64,000 nt of DNA, from assembly GCF_016907975.1 (NCBI RefSeq), contig NZ_JAFBCY010000003.1, positions 372,001-436,000 on the forward strand. Reading direction: 5' to 3'. The position numbers and the translations under genes are program-made. Every line of letters starts with the position of its first letter. The first letter of the stretch is position 1. The notes beneath the pieces were generated by a model that saw only the letters and a program-made list of their open reading frames with translations, did not search any database and was not told where the DNA came from. Positions 1-7,918 of this stretch are shown one piece after another. Origin of the DNA: Methylopila capsulata. Lineage in GTDB: Bacteria; Pseudomonadota; Alphaproteobacteria; Rhizobiales; Methylopilaceae.

Positions 1-254
1 GCGGGCATGACCGCGTCTTTCGCGAGGTCAATCTCGGCGGCGACCTTGGCGGCATGGTCCCTGAACGTGACGCCCGCTTCCGTAAGCGCGGCTCCGCGCG
101 TCGTTCGGGACAGAAGCTGCACGCCGAGCTCCGCCTCTAGCCGGACCAGCCGACGGCTGACAATCGACTTGGATATTCCAAGCCGCCTAGCGGCAGGGGT
201 AACTCCGCGCGCGTCGGCGACTTCGACGAATGTCCGCAGGTCTTCAATATCCAT
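1..254 (-). CDS. LysR-family transcriptional regulator, N-terminal part (cut by window edge)
   Basis: The reverse strand encodes a protein starting MDIEDLRTFVEVADA and running off the left edge after about 84 codons. The visible part is the winged helix-turn-helix of LysR regulators: the recognition region reads AARRLGISKSIVSRRLVRLE, followed by the usual LGVQLLSRTTRG wing. The effector-binding domain lies outside the window. An ATG at 254 and a GTG directly before it are both possible starts. It diverges from the SnoaL-like gene at 509, and a perfect 12-bp palindrome lies between them, so it probably regulates that gene. The family is certain; the ligand is unknown. Confidence 0.85.
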   Translation of the reverse strand, partial: MDIEDLRTFVEVADARGVTPAARRLGISKSIVSRRLVRLEAELGVQLLSRTTRGAALTEAGVTFRDHAAKVAAEIDLAKDAVMP

Positions 255-447
255 CACGCGTTCCCCAATGCGCAACACAGCGCACCCCAAACCGATGCTA
301 CCGCGCTGGAACGGGGAATGGCAGTATTTTGAGGTGGTGCTCCGCGGCGGGCATCGTCTTCCTTCCGCGCAAGCAAAAGTCGAACTGCGTTGGCCGTCGG
401 CCGTCATCGATCAACGAGGCAGTCGGATGAGACTGAATTGATCAGTA

Positions 448-459
448 CAACAATTGTTG
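448..459. promoter_or_regulatory. Perfect palindrome CAACAATTGTTG in a divergent promoter region
   Basis: A 12-bp perfect inverted repeat sits in an AT-rich stretch between the divergent LysR gene (start 254) and the SnoaL-like gene (start 509), about 50 bases upstream of the latter. Symmetry and position fit an operator, probably for the LysR protein. This is inferred from sequence only. Confidence 0.4.
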
Positions 460-508
460 CATCCGTGGCGATTTATTAAATTAAACTAAGCAGAGGACCT
501 ATGAAAGT

Positions 509-937
509 ATGAAAAAGCTCGTGAAATCCGCCGGTGAAGCTACCGTCCAGACTGACATCCAAGGCGTATTGCAAACCTACGAGACGGCGCTGAACGCCTC
601 GGACGCGGACAAGGTGCTGACCGTATTCGCGCCCGACGGCGTCTTCATGGCCCCGAACAGCCCTTCGTTGGTTGGCGCCGACGCAATCCGGGCCGCCTAC
701 GGCGGCATCTTCCAGACGATCACCTTCGACACCGAGTTGACGGTCGAGGAGGTCGTACAGGTCGCTCCGAACTGGGCGTTCGTCCGGACGAGCTCGAACG
801 GGCACGTGACCGTGAATGCGATCAAACAGCGCGTCCCCGACGCAAACCATGAACTGTTCATCTTCCAAAAGGGCGATGACGACGTGTGGAAGATCGCGCG
901 CTACTCGTTCGCGACGACAAACCCGCTGCCCGACTAA
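509..937 (+). CDS. SnoaL/NTF2-like (SgcJ/EcaC-type) protein
   Basis: A 142-residue protein with the features of the NTF2-like cone fold: an N-terminal helix (IQGVLQTYETALNASDADKV), then FAPDGVFMAPNSPS, a GADAIRAAYGGIF segment and a C-terminal strand pair ending DDDVWKIARYSFA. The SgcJ/EcaC group is poorly characterised; members are small soluble enzymes or binding proteins of polar substrates, so no reaction is assigned. A GAGG motif lies 12 bases before the ATG. It stands alone, divergent from the LysR gene at the left edge, which suggests a simple regulator-target pair. Confidence 0.8.
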   Translation: MKKLVKSAGEATVQTDIQGVLQTYETALNASDADKVLTVFAPDGVFMAPNSPSLVGADAIRAAYGGIFQTITFDTELTVEEVVQVAPNWAFVRTSSNGHVTVNAIKQRVPDANHELFIFQKGDDDVWKIARYSFATTNPLPD

Positions 938-1002
938 CCGCAGCCCGCGCTACACCTGTAGGCCGCATCGAGGCGAGTGGAGCGGCCTGGACGTTGATCT
1001 AA

Positions 1003-1200
1003 GAGGTCGGCGACATCGCCGGTTACCAGCTTCCGATCCATGTCGACTTTCCGCATCTCGACGCCTTGCTCGTCGACCCGTTGGACCCGACCATCTCGTG
1101 CGTGCAGTCAAAGGGCGTCGGCGAGTTCGGCTTGACCGGTGCGCGTCGCCTACAACGCTCGCGGCGAGGCGGCCGATCCTGCCCAAGCCGGATCGGCCGC
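1003..1200 (+). pseudogene. C-terminal scrap of a xanthine-dehydrogenase-type molybdopterin subunit
   Basis: Reading from 1003 gives EVGDIAGYQLPIHVDFPHLD, then LDPTISCVQSKGVGEFGLTG. This is the hallmark C-terminal region of XdhA/YagR-type molybdopterin-binding subunits, whose GVGEIGLTG motif contains the catalytic glutamate. A TAA lies immediately upstream (1000-1002), there is no start codon, and after about 1140 the homology shifts frame (VAYNARGE) and soon stops. It is therefore a remnant. The subfamily differs from the larger molybdoenzyme fragment at 2308, so two separate molybdoenzyme genes have decayed here. Confidence 0.6.
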
Positions 1201-1266
1201 CTGATCCAATTTCCGCTTAGGGGAAGCCGTCTGATGTCCGCTCCTGGCGCGATTTGGGAATTGCGC

Positions 1267-2178
1267 TCAGTCGGCTGACGAACCGCGATCGCGCCATGCA
1301 GCCATGTCCACGAAGGCCCGAAGCGCGGAAGACGTCGCCCTCTGACGCGGGTAGTAGAGCATGAAGCCAGGGAACGCGTGACACCAGTCTGCGAGCACGC
1401 GTTCAAGTCGCCCCGTCGCCAGATGCTCTTCGACGAACTCATCGAAGATGAAGGCGATCCCGGCCCCGTCCAACGCGGCCTTGATCATCAGACTCTGGTC
1501 GCCGAGCGTCAGACGGCCCTTCACATCGATGTCGAACCGCTCGCCGGCTTTCTCGAACTCCCAGTGGAACAGCCTTCCGTTAGGGAACCGAAACCGGACG
1601 CAGTCATGGGGGAGAAGATCTAGCGGCGTCTCGGGCCGACTCCGGCTGGCGAAATAGCCGGGGGCGGCGACTGCGGCCCAGCGTTTAGGAGAACTGATGC
1701 GCACGCCGACCATGTCCTGCGGGATGCTCGACATGAAGCGGACGCCCGCGTCGAAGCCGGCGGCCACGACGTCCCCAAGACTGTCTTCGTCGACGATCTC
1801 GACATGAACCCCCGAATGCTGGTCGAGGAAGCGCGTAACAAGCGGCGCGAGAACAAGATGAGCTGCCGCCCGCGACGTGTTGATCCGTAGCATGCCGGTC
1901 GGGCTCGCGTGGAAATCGTTCATCTCCTCGACGGCCCCACCAAGCAACGCGAGAGCCGGCTGGACCCGCTCCAGCAGGCGGGCGCCCGCGTCCGTCAGCG
2001 AGACGCTGCGGGTGGTGCGGTTCAGCAGGGTGACGCCAAGCCGCTCCTCAAGCGCACGGATCGCATGACTGACCGCGGAGACCGATACCGCGTGCTCAAC
2101 GGCGGCAAGCCGGAAGCTCCCCAGGCGCGCGACCGCAGCGAAGATCGAGAGATGACCAAGATTGGGTCGAGCGAGCAT
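1267..2178 (-). CDS. LysR-family transcriptional regulator
   Basis: A 303-residue full-length LysR protein. The N-terminal helix-turn-helix spans roughly residues 8-65 (AAVEHAVSVSAVSHAIRALE, then LGVTLLNRTTRSVSLTDAGA); the remainder is the periplasmic-binding-protein-like effector domain. The NRTTRSVSLTDAG wing puts it in the same subgroup as the regulator at 5893. It diverges from the truncated molybdopterin oxidoreductase at 2308; only about 25 bases separate its start from the first residues homologous to that enzyme, so the native promoter and the 5' part of the target appear to have been lost. Confidence 0.9.
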   Translation of the reverse strand: MLARPNLGHLSIFAAVARLGSFRLAAVEHAVSVSAVSHAIRALEERLGVTLLNRTTRSVSLTDAGARLLERVQPALALLGGAVEEMNDFHASPTGMLRINTSRAAAHLVLAPLVTRFLDQHSGVHVEIVDEDSLGDVVAAGFDAGVRFMSSIPQDMVGVRISSPKRWAAVAAPGYFASRSRPETPLDLLPHDCVRFRFPNGRLFHWEFEKAGERFDIDVKGRLTLGDQSLMIKAALDGAGIAFIFDEFVEEHLATGRLERVLADWCHAFPGFMLYYPRQRATSSALRAFVDMAAWRDRGSSAD

Positions 2179-2307
2179 TGAGTAGTTTTCTTCAATAGGT
2201 CAGTCACGCCGGACGAGTGCGAGACGCGCGGGGGCGCGATCACGCATCGCCCGACTGGACGCAGGCTCGGCTACGGCGAGCTGACGGCTGACGCCGCCCG
2301 CCTTCCC

Positions 2308-3924
2308 GTGCCGGAAAAGCCGGAGCCCAAGGCGCGCGCCGCCTATCGCGTGCTCGGCAAGCCGACCCGGCGCGTCGACACCGCGGCCAAGACCGACGGC
2401 TCAGCGCTCTTCGGCATCGACGCCCACCCGCCCGGGCTGCGCTACGCGATGGTTCAGGCCAGTCCGGTTCTCGGTGGCGCGCTGAAGAACGTCGGTGACG
2501 CGAAGGCGCTCCAGGTTTCGGGCGTCCGCCAGGTTGTCTCGATCGGAAATGCGGTTGTCGTGGTGGCGGACACCACGTGGGCCGCGAAGAAGGGTCTCGC
2601 GGCGCTTCAGATCGCCTGGGACGATGGCGCGATCGCAGCGCTCGCCACCGCCGACATGGTGGCCGGCGCCGACGCCGCGCTTGAGAAGACCGGACTCATC
2701 GCGGCCAAGGCCGGCGACGTCGTCGCCGCCGAAACGGGCGCGGCCGCGATCCACGAGATGACGTTCCGGCTACCCATGATGGCTCATGCGGCGATGGAGC
2801 CGCTCAACTGCACGGCGCATGTGACCGCGGATCGCTGCGAGGTCTGGGTGGGCTGCCAGTCGCTCACCCGCGCAAAGGCGATCGCGGCGGAAGTATCCGG
2901 TCTGCCGGCCGACAGAGTCGCTGTCCATAACCACCTGCTCGGCGGGGGCTTTGGGCGAAGGCTTGAGGTCGACTATGTGGCGCAGGCGGTGCGCATCGCG
3001 AAGCAGGTCGACGGTCCCGTCAAGGTGGTCTGGAGCCGCGAGGAGGACACGCGACAGGACTACTATCGCTTCCACAATCACAGTCGGGTCACGGTCGCGC
3101 TCGACGCCGCCGGCGCGCCGACGAGTTGGCGGCACCGCATCGTCGGGCCGAACATCATGGCGCGCTTCCTTCCCGTGTTTCAGAAGGACGGCGTCGACCT
3201 CGACATCGTTGGCGGCGCGAACGGACCGTACGACTTTCCGAACCTTCTCATCGAGTTCGTACGCAACGAGGCGCCGGCCGGCCTCAACACCGGGAACTGG
3301 CGCGGGGTCGGCGCGACGCGCAACGTCTTCATCGTCGAAAGCGTGATCGACGCGCTCGCGCGGCGGGCCGGGCAGGATCCGATCGCCTATCGGCGTCCGC
3401 TCCTCAGGAGCCAGCCACGCATGCTGGCGGCGCTCGATCTCGTGGCGGAGAAATCGGGCTGGGGGACGCCGCTGCCGCCTCGCACCGCGCGGGGCGTCGC
3501 GCTTTGCGCCGACTTTGCGAGCTACGTCGCGATGGTGGCCGAGGCGCATGTCGATGAGGCCAACGAGGTCACGGTGAAACGGATCGTCGCCACGGTCGAC
3601 ACAGGCTTTGCGATCAACCCGGACATCGTGAAGGCGCAGATCGAGGGCGGCGCGATCTTCGGCGTGTCGAGCGCGCTGTTTGACAACGTCACGGTCGCGA
3701 AGGGCCGCGTCGAGCAGGGCAACTTCGACACCAACCGCGTGCTCCGAATGAACGAGGCGCCGCCGGTCGAGGTCTACATCATCGAGAGCGGGGAAGATCC
3801 CGGCGGCGTCGGCGAGCCGGGGACGGCGGCGGCGATCGCAGCCGTCGCGAACGCGGTCAGCGCGGTGCTCGGCCGGCAGGTCGCAGCGCTTCCGCTCGAC
3901 GCCGAGCGGCTCAAGGAGGCGTGA
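2308..3924 (+). CDS. Molybdopterin-binding oxidoreductase large subunit (isoquinoline 1-oxidoreductase beta type), 5'-truncated
   Basis: A 538-residue protein (GTG start) matching the C-terminal two thirds of IorB-type subunits of the xanthine oxidase family, which hydroxylate N-heterocycles or oxidise aldehydes. Visible are the hammerhead domain (KTDGSALFGIDAHPPGLRYA), the cofactor motif HNHLLGGGFGRR, the GNWRGVGATRNVFIVESVID block and the catalytic-glutamate loop GGVGEPGTAAA. The frame is open upstream to 2182, and 2203-2307 still encodes family-like sequence (CETRGGAITH, LGYGELTADAARLPVP) with no good start or RBS. The usual Tat signal and first cofactor-binding part (about 170 residues) are absent, and no 2Fe-2S partner (IorA) is nearby. 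It is probably a non-functional remnant, but the remaining frame is intact. A cytochrome gene follows after one base. Confidence 0.8.
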   Translation: MPEKPEPKARAAYRVLGKPTRRVDTAAKTDGSALFGIDAHPPGLRYAMVQASPVLGGALKNVGDAKALQVSGVRQVVSIGNAVVVVADTTWAAKKGLAALQIAWDDGAIAALATADMVAGADAALEKTGLIAAKAGDVVAAETGAAAIHEMTFRLPMMAHAAMEPLNCTAHVTADRCEVWVGCQSLTRAKAIAAEVSGLPADRVAVHNHLLGGGFGRRLEVDYVAQAVRIAKQVDGPVKVVWSREEDTRQDYYRFHNHSRVTVALDAAGAPTSWRHRIVGPNIMARFLPVFQKDGVDLDIVGGANGPYDFPNLLIEFVRNEAPAGLNTGNWRGVGATRNVFIVESVIDALARRAGQDPIAYRRPLLRSQPRMLAALDLVAEKSGWGTPLPPRTARGVALCADFASYVAMVAEAHVDEANEVTVKRIVATVDTGFAINPDIVKAQIEGGAIFGVSSALFDNVTVAKGRVEQGNFDTNRVLRMNEAPPVEVYIIESGEDPGGVGEPGTAAAIAAVANAVSAVLGRQVAALPLDAERLKEA

Positions 3925-3925
3925 G

Positions 3926-4606
3926 ATGGCGTTTCATCATTATCGTCTCGCCACCGCAGTCGCCGCTTTGTCGCTGGCGACGGCGCTCATCGGCTTGGCC
4001 GGGCGAGCGTCGTCGTCCACGGACGCCCCGACCGTCTCCCCAACGCCGTCGGCAATCGGGAGCGTACGATCTCTGAAAGAGCCCGGAGACTTCGCCTCGA
4101 TTCAAGACCGGGCCGAACGCTCCGCCGCTCTGTTCACCGAGGCCGCGCGCGTCATCCAGAGCCCGCGCTGTCTCAACTGCCACCCGGCGAGGCGCACGCC
4201 GACTCAAGGAGCGGACATGCATGCGCACCGGCCGCTGGTTCTCGGCGGAACCGCCGGCCACGGCGTCGCTGGTCTGCACTGCAAGGCCTGCCACCAGTCG
4301 GAGAACTTCGACACGCAAGGTGCCTCTCCCGCGACAGTGCCCGGCCATCCGCTCTGGCATCTGGCTCCGGCCTCGATGGCCTGGCAGGGCAAGTCGGTCA
4401 CGGAGATCTGCCGCCAGCTTAAGGATCCGGCGCTCAACGGCGGCCGGACGCTCGCGATGATCCACGAGCACATGATGCATGACGGGTTGGTCGGCTGGGC
4501 GTGGAGGCCGGGCGAAGGGCGAGCGCCGGCCCCGGGCACGCAGCACGGCTTCGGAGAGCTGATCGGAGCCTGGATCGAGACGGGCGCAGCCTGTCCGGCG
4601 GGCTGA
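3926..4606 (+). CDS. Di-heme c-type cytochrome associated with the molybdopterin oxidoreductase
   Basis: A 226-residue exported protein. An N-terminal hydrophobic segment (about residues 8-26) acts as signal or anchor, and two heme c motifs are present: CLNCH (82-86) and CKACH (119-123). Histidine- and methionine-rich stretches follow (MIHEHMMHDG) and could supply axial ligands. Starting one base after the oxidoreductase stop, it is clearly co-transcribed and was probably that enzyme's periplasmic electron acceptor. IorB-type enzymes commonly have such a cytochrome. Whether it is still useful depends on the partner, which has lost its N-terminus. Confidence 0.8.
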   Translation: MAFHHYRLATAVAALSLATALIGLAGRASSSTDAPTVSPTPSAIGSVRSLKEPGDFASIQDRAERSAALFTEAARVIQSPRCLNCHPARRTPTQGADMHAHRPLVLGGTAGHGVAGLHCKACHQSENFDTQGASPATVPGHPLWHLAPASMAWQGKSVTEICRQLKDPALNGGRTLAMIHEHMMHDGLVGWAWRPGEGRAPAPGTQHGFGELIGAWIETGAACPAG

Positions 4607-4662
4607 GCCACGCTTCTCTCGCGGGGGCGCGCCTGCCGCCAAGCGGCGGCGGGCGCCGTCCT

Positions 4663-5310
4663 TCAAGCGGCGGGGTACGCGATCTCCCAGCCTGCGTCGG
4701 CGTCGGCCGCGAGCCTCCACAGCGCGTCGGCGACGCCGCGGGCTTCGGTCGAATGCGGGTCGACCAGCGTCGAGACCGTCACGGCGCCGATCCTGGTCCC
4801 CCGCGCGGCAAGCTCCGGTACAAGTCCCTGGACGAGGTTGCGCAACGCCGCCTTGCCCGCCCCGAGGCTGGCGTAGGAGGCGTGCGGCTCCACCGTGAGC
4901 CCGCCGCCGGTGACGAGGATCGAACCGCCCCGGTCGCCGAAGGTCTCCGCCGCGGCCCTGATCGCGTGGAAGCCGCCCGTGATGTTGACCGCCACGTCGC
5001 TCTCGACCTCGGCGTCCGTCATGCTGAACAGGTCCTGCTGACGGACGAAGGCGGCGTTGTAGAGCACCGCAGTGAGGCCGCCGGAAATCCGGTCGGCCGT
5101 GCGCATCGCGACACGCAGGCTGGCGGCGCTGGTGGCGTCGAGTACAACACCGTGCGCCTCTATGCCCTTGCCCGTCAGCCGAGCGACCATCGGATCCAGG
5201 TTCTTCGGGCTGCGGCTTGAAACAACGGCCTTCCAGCCCTCGCGCCCGAACCGCTCGGCCGCGGCCTCGCCGATTCCGGGGCCGGCTCCGATGATGAAGA
5301 TCGCGCTCAC
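4663..5310 (-). CDS. Short-chain dehydrogenase/reductase (SDR)
   Basis: A 215-residue Rossmann protein. The nucleotide loop GAGPGIG is at residues 8-14, and ILVTGGGLTVEPHASYASLG carries the serine/tyrosine region. Tyr146 is followed by Lys at +7 (YASLGAGK) instead of the classical YxxxK, a spacing seen in a recognised SDR subgroup, so the catalytic residues need checking. The start overlaps the upstream VOC gene by four bases (ATGA), so the pair is translationally coupled. Substrate unknown. The LysR gene at 5893, divergent from the pair, is the likely regulator. Confidence 0.85.
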   Translation of the reverse strand: MSAIFIIGAGPGIGEAAAERFGREGWKAVVSSRSPKNLDPMVARLTGKGIEAHGVVLDATSAASLRVAMRTADRISGGLTAVLYNAAFVRQQDLFSMTDAEVESDVAVNITGGFHAIRAAAETFGDRGGSILVTGGGLTVEPHASYASLGAGKAALRNLVQGLVPELAARGTRIGAVTVSTLVDPHSTEARGVADALWRLAADADAGWEIAYPAA

Positions 5311-5768
5311 GGCAGCACCTCGGCGAGTTCGACCAGGTTGCCGAAGGGGTCGGCGAAGAAGGCGAGCTTTCGGCTGATCGCCGGCAGCACGAAGGGCTCG
5401 GTGACGATCGTCACGCCGCGGCCGCGCAGCTTCTCGACCGTCTCGTTGACGCTGCCGACGTTGAAGCAGAAGTGGTGATAACCGCGGTACTTCAGGCTGT
5501 CACCGAGATCCGTGTAGGGGCGCGCCTCACGAGGCTCGGGATCGCCGCCGCCCAGCACCTCGACGTAGAAGTGATCGTCAGCCGCAGGAGCCAGATAGGC
5601 GAGTTGCTCGTCTGCGTAAGACCATTCGGCGATGACGCGGAAGTCGAGCTTGTCGACGTAAAATGCCTTCGCCTCGGCGAGGTTCGGCGTGCGGACCGCG
5701 ACGTGATGGCCGCGCATGTCGGCGAAGATCGAGGCGGCGTTCTTCGCGGGAGGGGTGAAGTCAGGCAT
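5307..5768 (-). CDS. VOC (glyoxalase/bleomycin resistance) family protein
   Basis: A 153-residue protein with two beta-alpha-beta-beta-beta halves typical of the vicinal oxygen chelate fold: MRGHHVAVRTPNLAEAKAFY in the first half, and GYHHFCFNVGSVNETVEKLR with FFADPFGNLVEL in the second. Potential metal ligands are His in the HHVAV strand, Glu in FYVEVLGG, His in YHHFCF and the terminal Glu in NLVELAE. The fold covers glyoxalases, dioxygenases and resistance proteins, so no reaction is assigned. First gene of a two-gene operon with the SDR. Confidence 0.85.
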   Translation of the reverse strand: MPDFTPPAKNAASIFADMRGHHVAVRTPNLAEAKAFYVDKLDFRVIAEWSYADEQLAYLAPAADDHFYVEVLGGGDPEPREARPYTDLGDSLKYRGYHHFCFNVGSVNETVEKLRGRGVTIVTEPFVLPAISRKLAFFADPFGNLVELAEVLP

Positions 5769-5892
5769 CGGTCGTCTCCAAGGTTGCGCCGAGCCCGCGT
5801 CAGTGCGGTTCGGCGAATGACCGAGATTTGCCCATCGCGATTGCCCTGATTAGATTTCAAAAAAACGAGACACTGCTGAGTGGAGATCAGCA

Positions 5893-6777
5893 ATGCGGAC
5901 CACGGACCTCTCGGAGCTCGCCGCCTTCGACGCTGTCGCCCGCCATCGCAGTTTTCGCCGCGCCGGTGAGGAGAGAGGGGTGACCGCTTCGGCCGTCAGT
6001 CATGCGGTCAGCAATCTCGAGGCCCGAATGGGCATCCGCCTGCTGAACCGCACGACCCGGAGCGTCTCGCTGACGGACGCCGGAGCGATGCTCCTGTCCC
6101 GGCTCTCGCCCGCGTTCGACGACATCGGCGCGGCGGTCGACGGCGTGAATCAGTTCCGCGACAGCCCCTTCGGCAAGGTCCGCATCAACATCCCGAACTC
6201 GATCGCGCCTTTCGTGATCGGCCCTGTCATAGGACCGCTGCTCGCCGCTAACCCGAACCTCGAACTCGAGATCGTCGCGACGGACCGGCTGGTCGACATC
6301 GTGGACGAGGGGTTCGACGCGGGCGTCCGGCTCGGCGAGAGCCTCAGCGACGGCATGACGGCTGTGAAGATCAGGCCGCGCCTGCGGCTCGTTGTGGTGG
6401 GCGCGCCGGTCTATCTCGCGGAGCGAGGCACGCCGCGGACGCCGGCGGACCTCGAGCGCCATTCGTGTCTGCAGAACCTCTACCCCAGCGGCCGCCGCTA
6501 CGCCTGGTCGTTCGAGAAGGACGGCAAGCAGATCGAGTTTCAGCCCTCCGGGCCGCTGTCCTCCGACGACCATGAGGTGCTGGTCGAAGCCGCGATCGGC
6601 GGGCTTGGGCTGGCGTATGTCTGGGAAGACCGGGCCGCCCGCGCGATCCGCGACGGAACGCTGGTCCCCTGCCTGGACGGCTGGCGCCAACCCGAGGACT
6701 GGCTTCACCTCTACTACCCGACGCGCAAGTACATGTCGGCGGGCCTCAGGGCGCTGATCCAGGCCATGCGGGTCTGA
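5893..6777 (+). CDS. LysR-family transcriptional regulator
   Basis: A 294-residue LysR protein. The DNA-binding domain (residues about 4-62) contains GVTASAVSHAVSNLEARMG and the NRTTRSVSLTDAGA wing; an effector domain with GKVRINIPNSIAPFVIGPVI follows. A GGAG lies eight bases upstream of the ATG. It diverges from the VOC-SDR operon with a roughly 120-base shared promoter region, the standard layout for a LysR regulator and its target. It is close in sequence to the regulator encoded at 1267-2178, suggesting duplication or parallel recruitment. Confidence 0.9.
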   Translation: MRTTDLSELAAFDAVARHRSFRRAGEERGVTASAVSHAVSNLEARMGIRLLNRTTRSVSLTDAGAMLLSRLSPAFDDIGAAVDGVNQFRDSPFGKVRINIPNSIAPFVIGPVIGPLLAANPNLELEIVATDRLVDIVDEGFDAGVRLGESLSDGMTAVKIRPRLRLVVVGAPVYLAERGTPRTPADLERHSCLQNLYPSGRRYAWSFEKDGKQIEFQPSGPLSSDDHEVLVEAAIGGLGLAYVWEDRAARAIRDGTLVPCLDGWRQPEDWLHLYYPTRKYMSAGLRALIQAMRV

Positions 6778-7178
6778 GGCGCAAGTGGTTTACTGAGCTT
6801 CATTCAGAAGTATCTCAAAAATAAGAGCGCTTATCAGAATGATGGGCGCGACCCTAACTCCAGACTGCGGCCCGGATCTACCGGGCCCTCTCCCCGTTGA
6901 TATCCTACATCATCGTGACCTACCCCTTCAGGCTTACAGGTCTTCGCGGTCGCGCTATCTCCAAGAATCAAAAATTCCAGCTTTGGGACGACCCAGTCAT
7001 AGAAGACAGGCCGCTCGAATTATCATATCTGGGCCACGATACTTCTTTATTCATACTGCCGGATGCTGACGTAATCAGCCATCCGCTGACGTACCCATTA
7101 TTAAGTAGATAGAATTACGTATTCCTAATCGTAGGAAAAGCGCTATATTTTGGTCCAAATACATGGATAAAATGTGCT
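6778..7178. other. Non-coding, comparatively AT-rich intergenic region
   Basis: About 400 bases with no convincing gene. Short open frames here lack RBS and family-like composition. It holds one strong hairpin (6869-6887). Base composition becomes markedly more AT-rich towards 7178, where the promoter of the next gene must lie. Nothing else recognisable. Confidence 0.5.
6869..6887. terminator. Perfect hairpin after the LysR gene
   Basis: GGCCCGG and CCGGGCC form a perfect 7-bp stem around the loop ATCTA, about 90 bases after the LysR stop at 6777. There is no following T-run, so it may be a weak or Rho-independent-like terminator, or only a structural repeat. Confidence 0.35.
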
Positions 7179-7799
7179 ATGATCCGCTCTGTGGCGTCAT
7201 ATCGAAGTATGAGCCCTTTCTTGCGCTCGGTGGTATTTGCCACGGCGCTAGTTGTTTCCTTGATCGATGTCGCCGTTATCGCGTCCACCTATTCTACGCA
7301 ATCGGAACGCAAGCAGCTTGAAGCCGTGTTCGACCGTGCGAACAGCGGCGTCACACGGGCTTATGCGCTCGCCATCTCGCCGTTTCTGGCGGGCGACGCG
7401 CTCAATTATCGGGCCGCGGCGGGAGCAAGCCGGGCGATTGTCCTAAGATTCGCCCTTTCCCCGCCGGAGGGGCACGAGCCGCTTCCAGTCCCCAGCCAGG
7501 CGTCGCACGCGGCCGAGGGGATGCGGCAGGTCGCGACGCTTCTGGGCGCCGAACGCGCGAGCGAAGCGATTAAGCGTTTCAACATAGAACTCAAAGCTCT
7601 GGCGATCGACACGACAAACCATGCCGAAGAGTTCGATAGACTGGCGCAGGGCTCGCGTCCTGATCTCGACCGCCAGCCTGTTCGGTCTCGCGGACCTGGC
7701 GGATCAAAGCCGGGAGATCGAATTGGCCTGCACGGATCCAAAGACCACAGCCAAGTGCTTTCACACGGTAAGGGCGGACCTCGACGCGGCTCTGCGTGA
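7179..7799 (+). CDS. Membrane-anchored protein of unknown function, probably frameshifted near 7650
   Basis: The frame encodes 206 residues with one N-terminal transmembrane segment (about residues 14-35, VVFATALVVSLIDVAVIAS) followed by a helical, probably periplasmic domain. After about residue 158 (EEFDRLAQG) the sequence turns into arginine/glycine/proline-rich text typical of a wrong frame. The neighbouring frame at the same place reads naturally (LISTASLFGLADLADQSREI) to a stop at 7848. A composite product of about 222 residues is therefore likely, needing one base change near 7645-7665. It lies 70 bases upstream of a response regulator and may be an accessory sensor, but no known domain was recognised. 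Confidence 0.5.
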   Translation: MIRSVASYRSMSPFLRSVVFATALVVSLIDVAVIASTYSTQSERKQLEAVFDRANSGVTRAYALAISPFLAGDALNYRAAAGASRAIVLRFALSPPEGHEPLPVPSQASHAAEGMRQVATLLGAERASEAIKRFNIELKALAIDTTNHAEEFDRLAQGSRPDLDRQPVRSRGPGGSKPGDRIGLHGSKDHSQVLSHGKGGPRRGSA

Positions 7800-7918
7800 A
7801 GCCTCGCGCCAGGGCTTGAGGTCCTTTGCTAATATTCGGTCATTGTAAGACATCCATCCACAATCTCGATAATGGATTAGCGAAAAGAAGCGTCGACGCA
7901 CCCAAGTAGGACACTAAA

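Noticed and set aside
6839-7112. Small overlapping forward frames of 70-76 codons between LysR and the membrane-anchored gene
   Set aside because: No ribosome-binding site, no recognisable sequence, and the region contains a hairpin and AT-rich promoter-like DNA.
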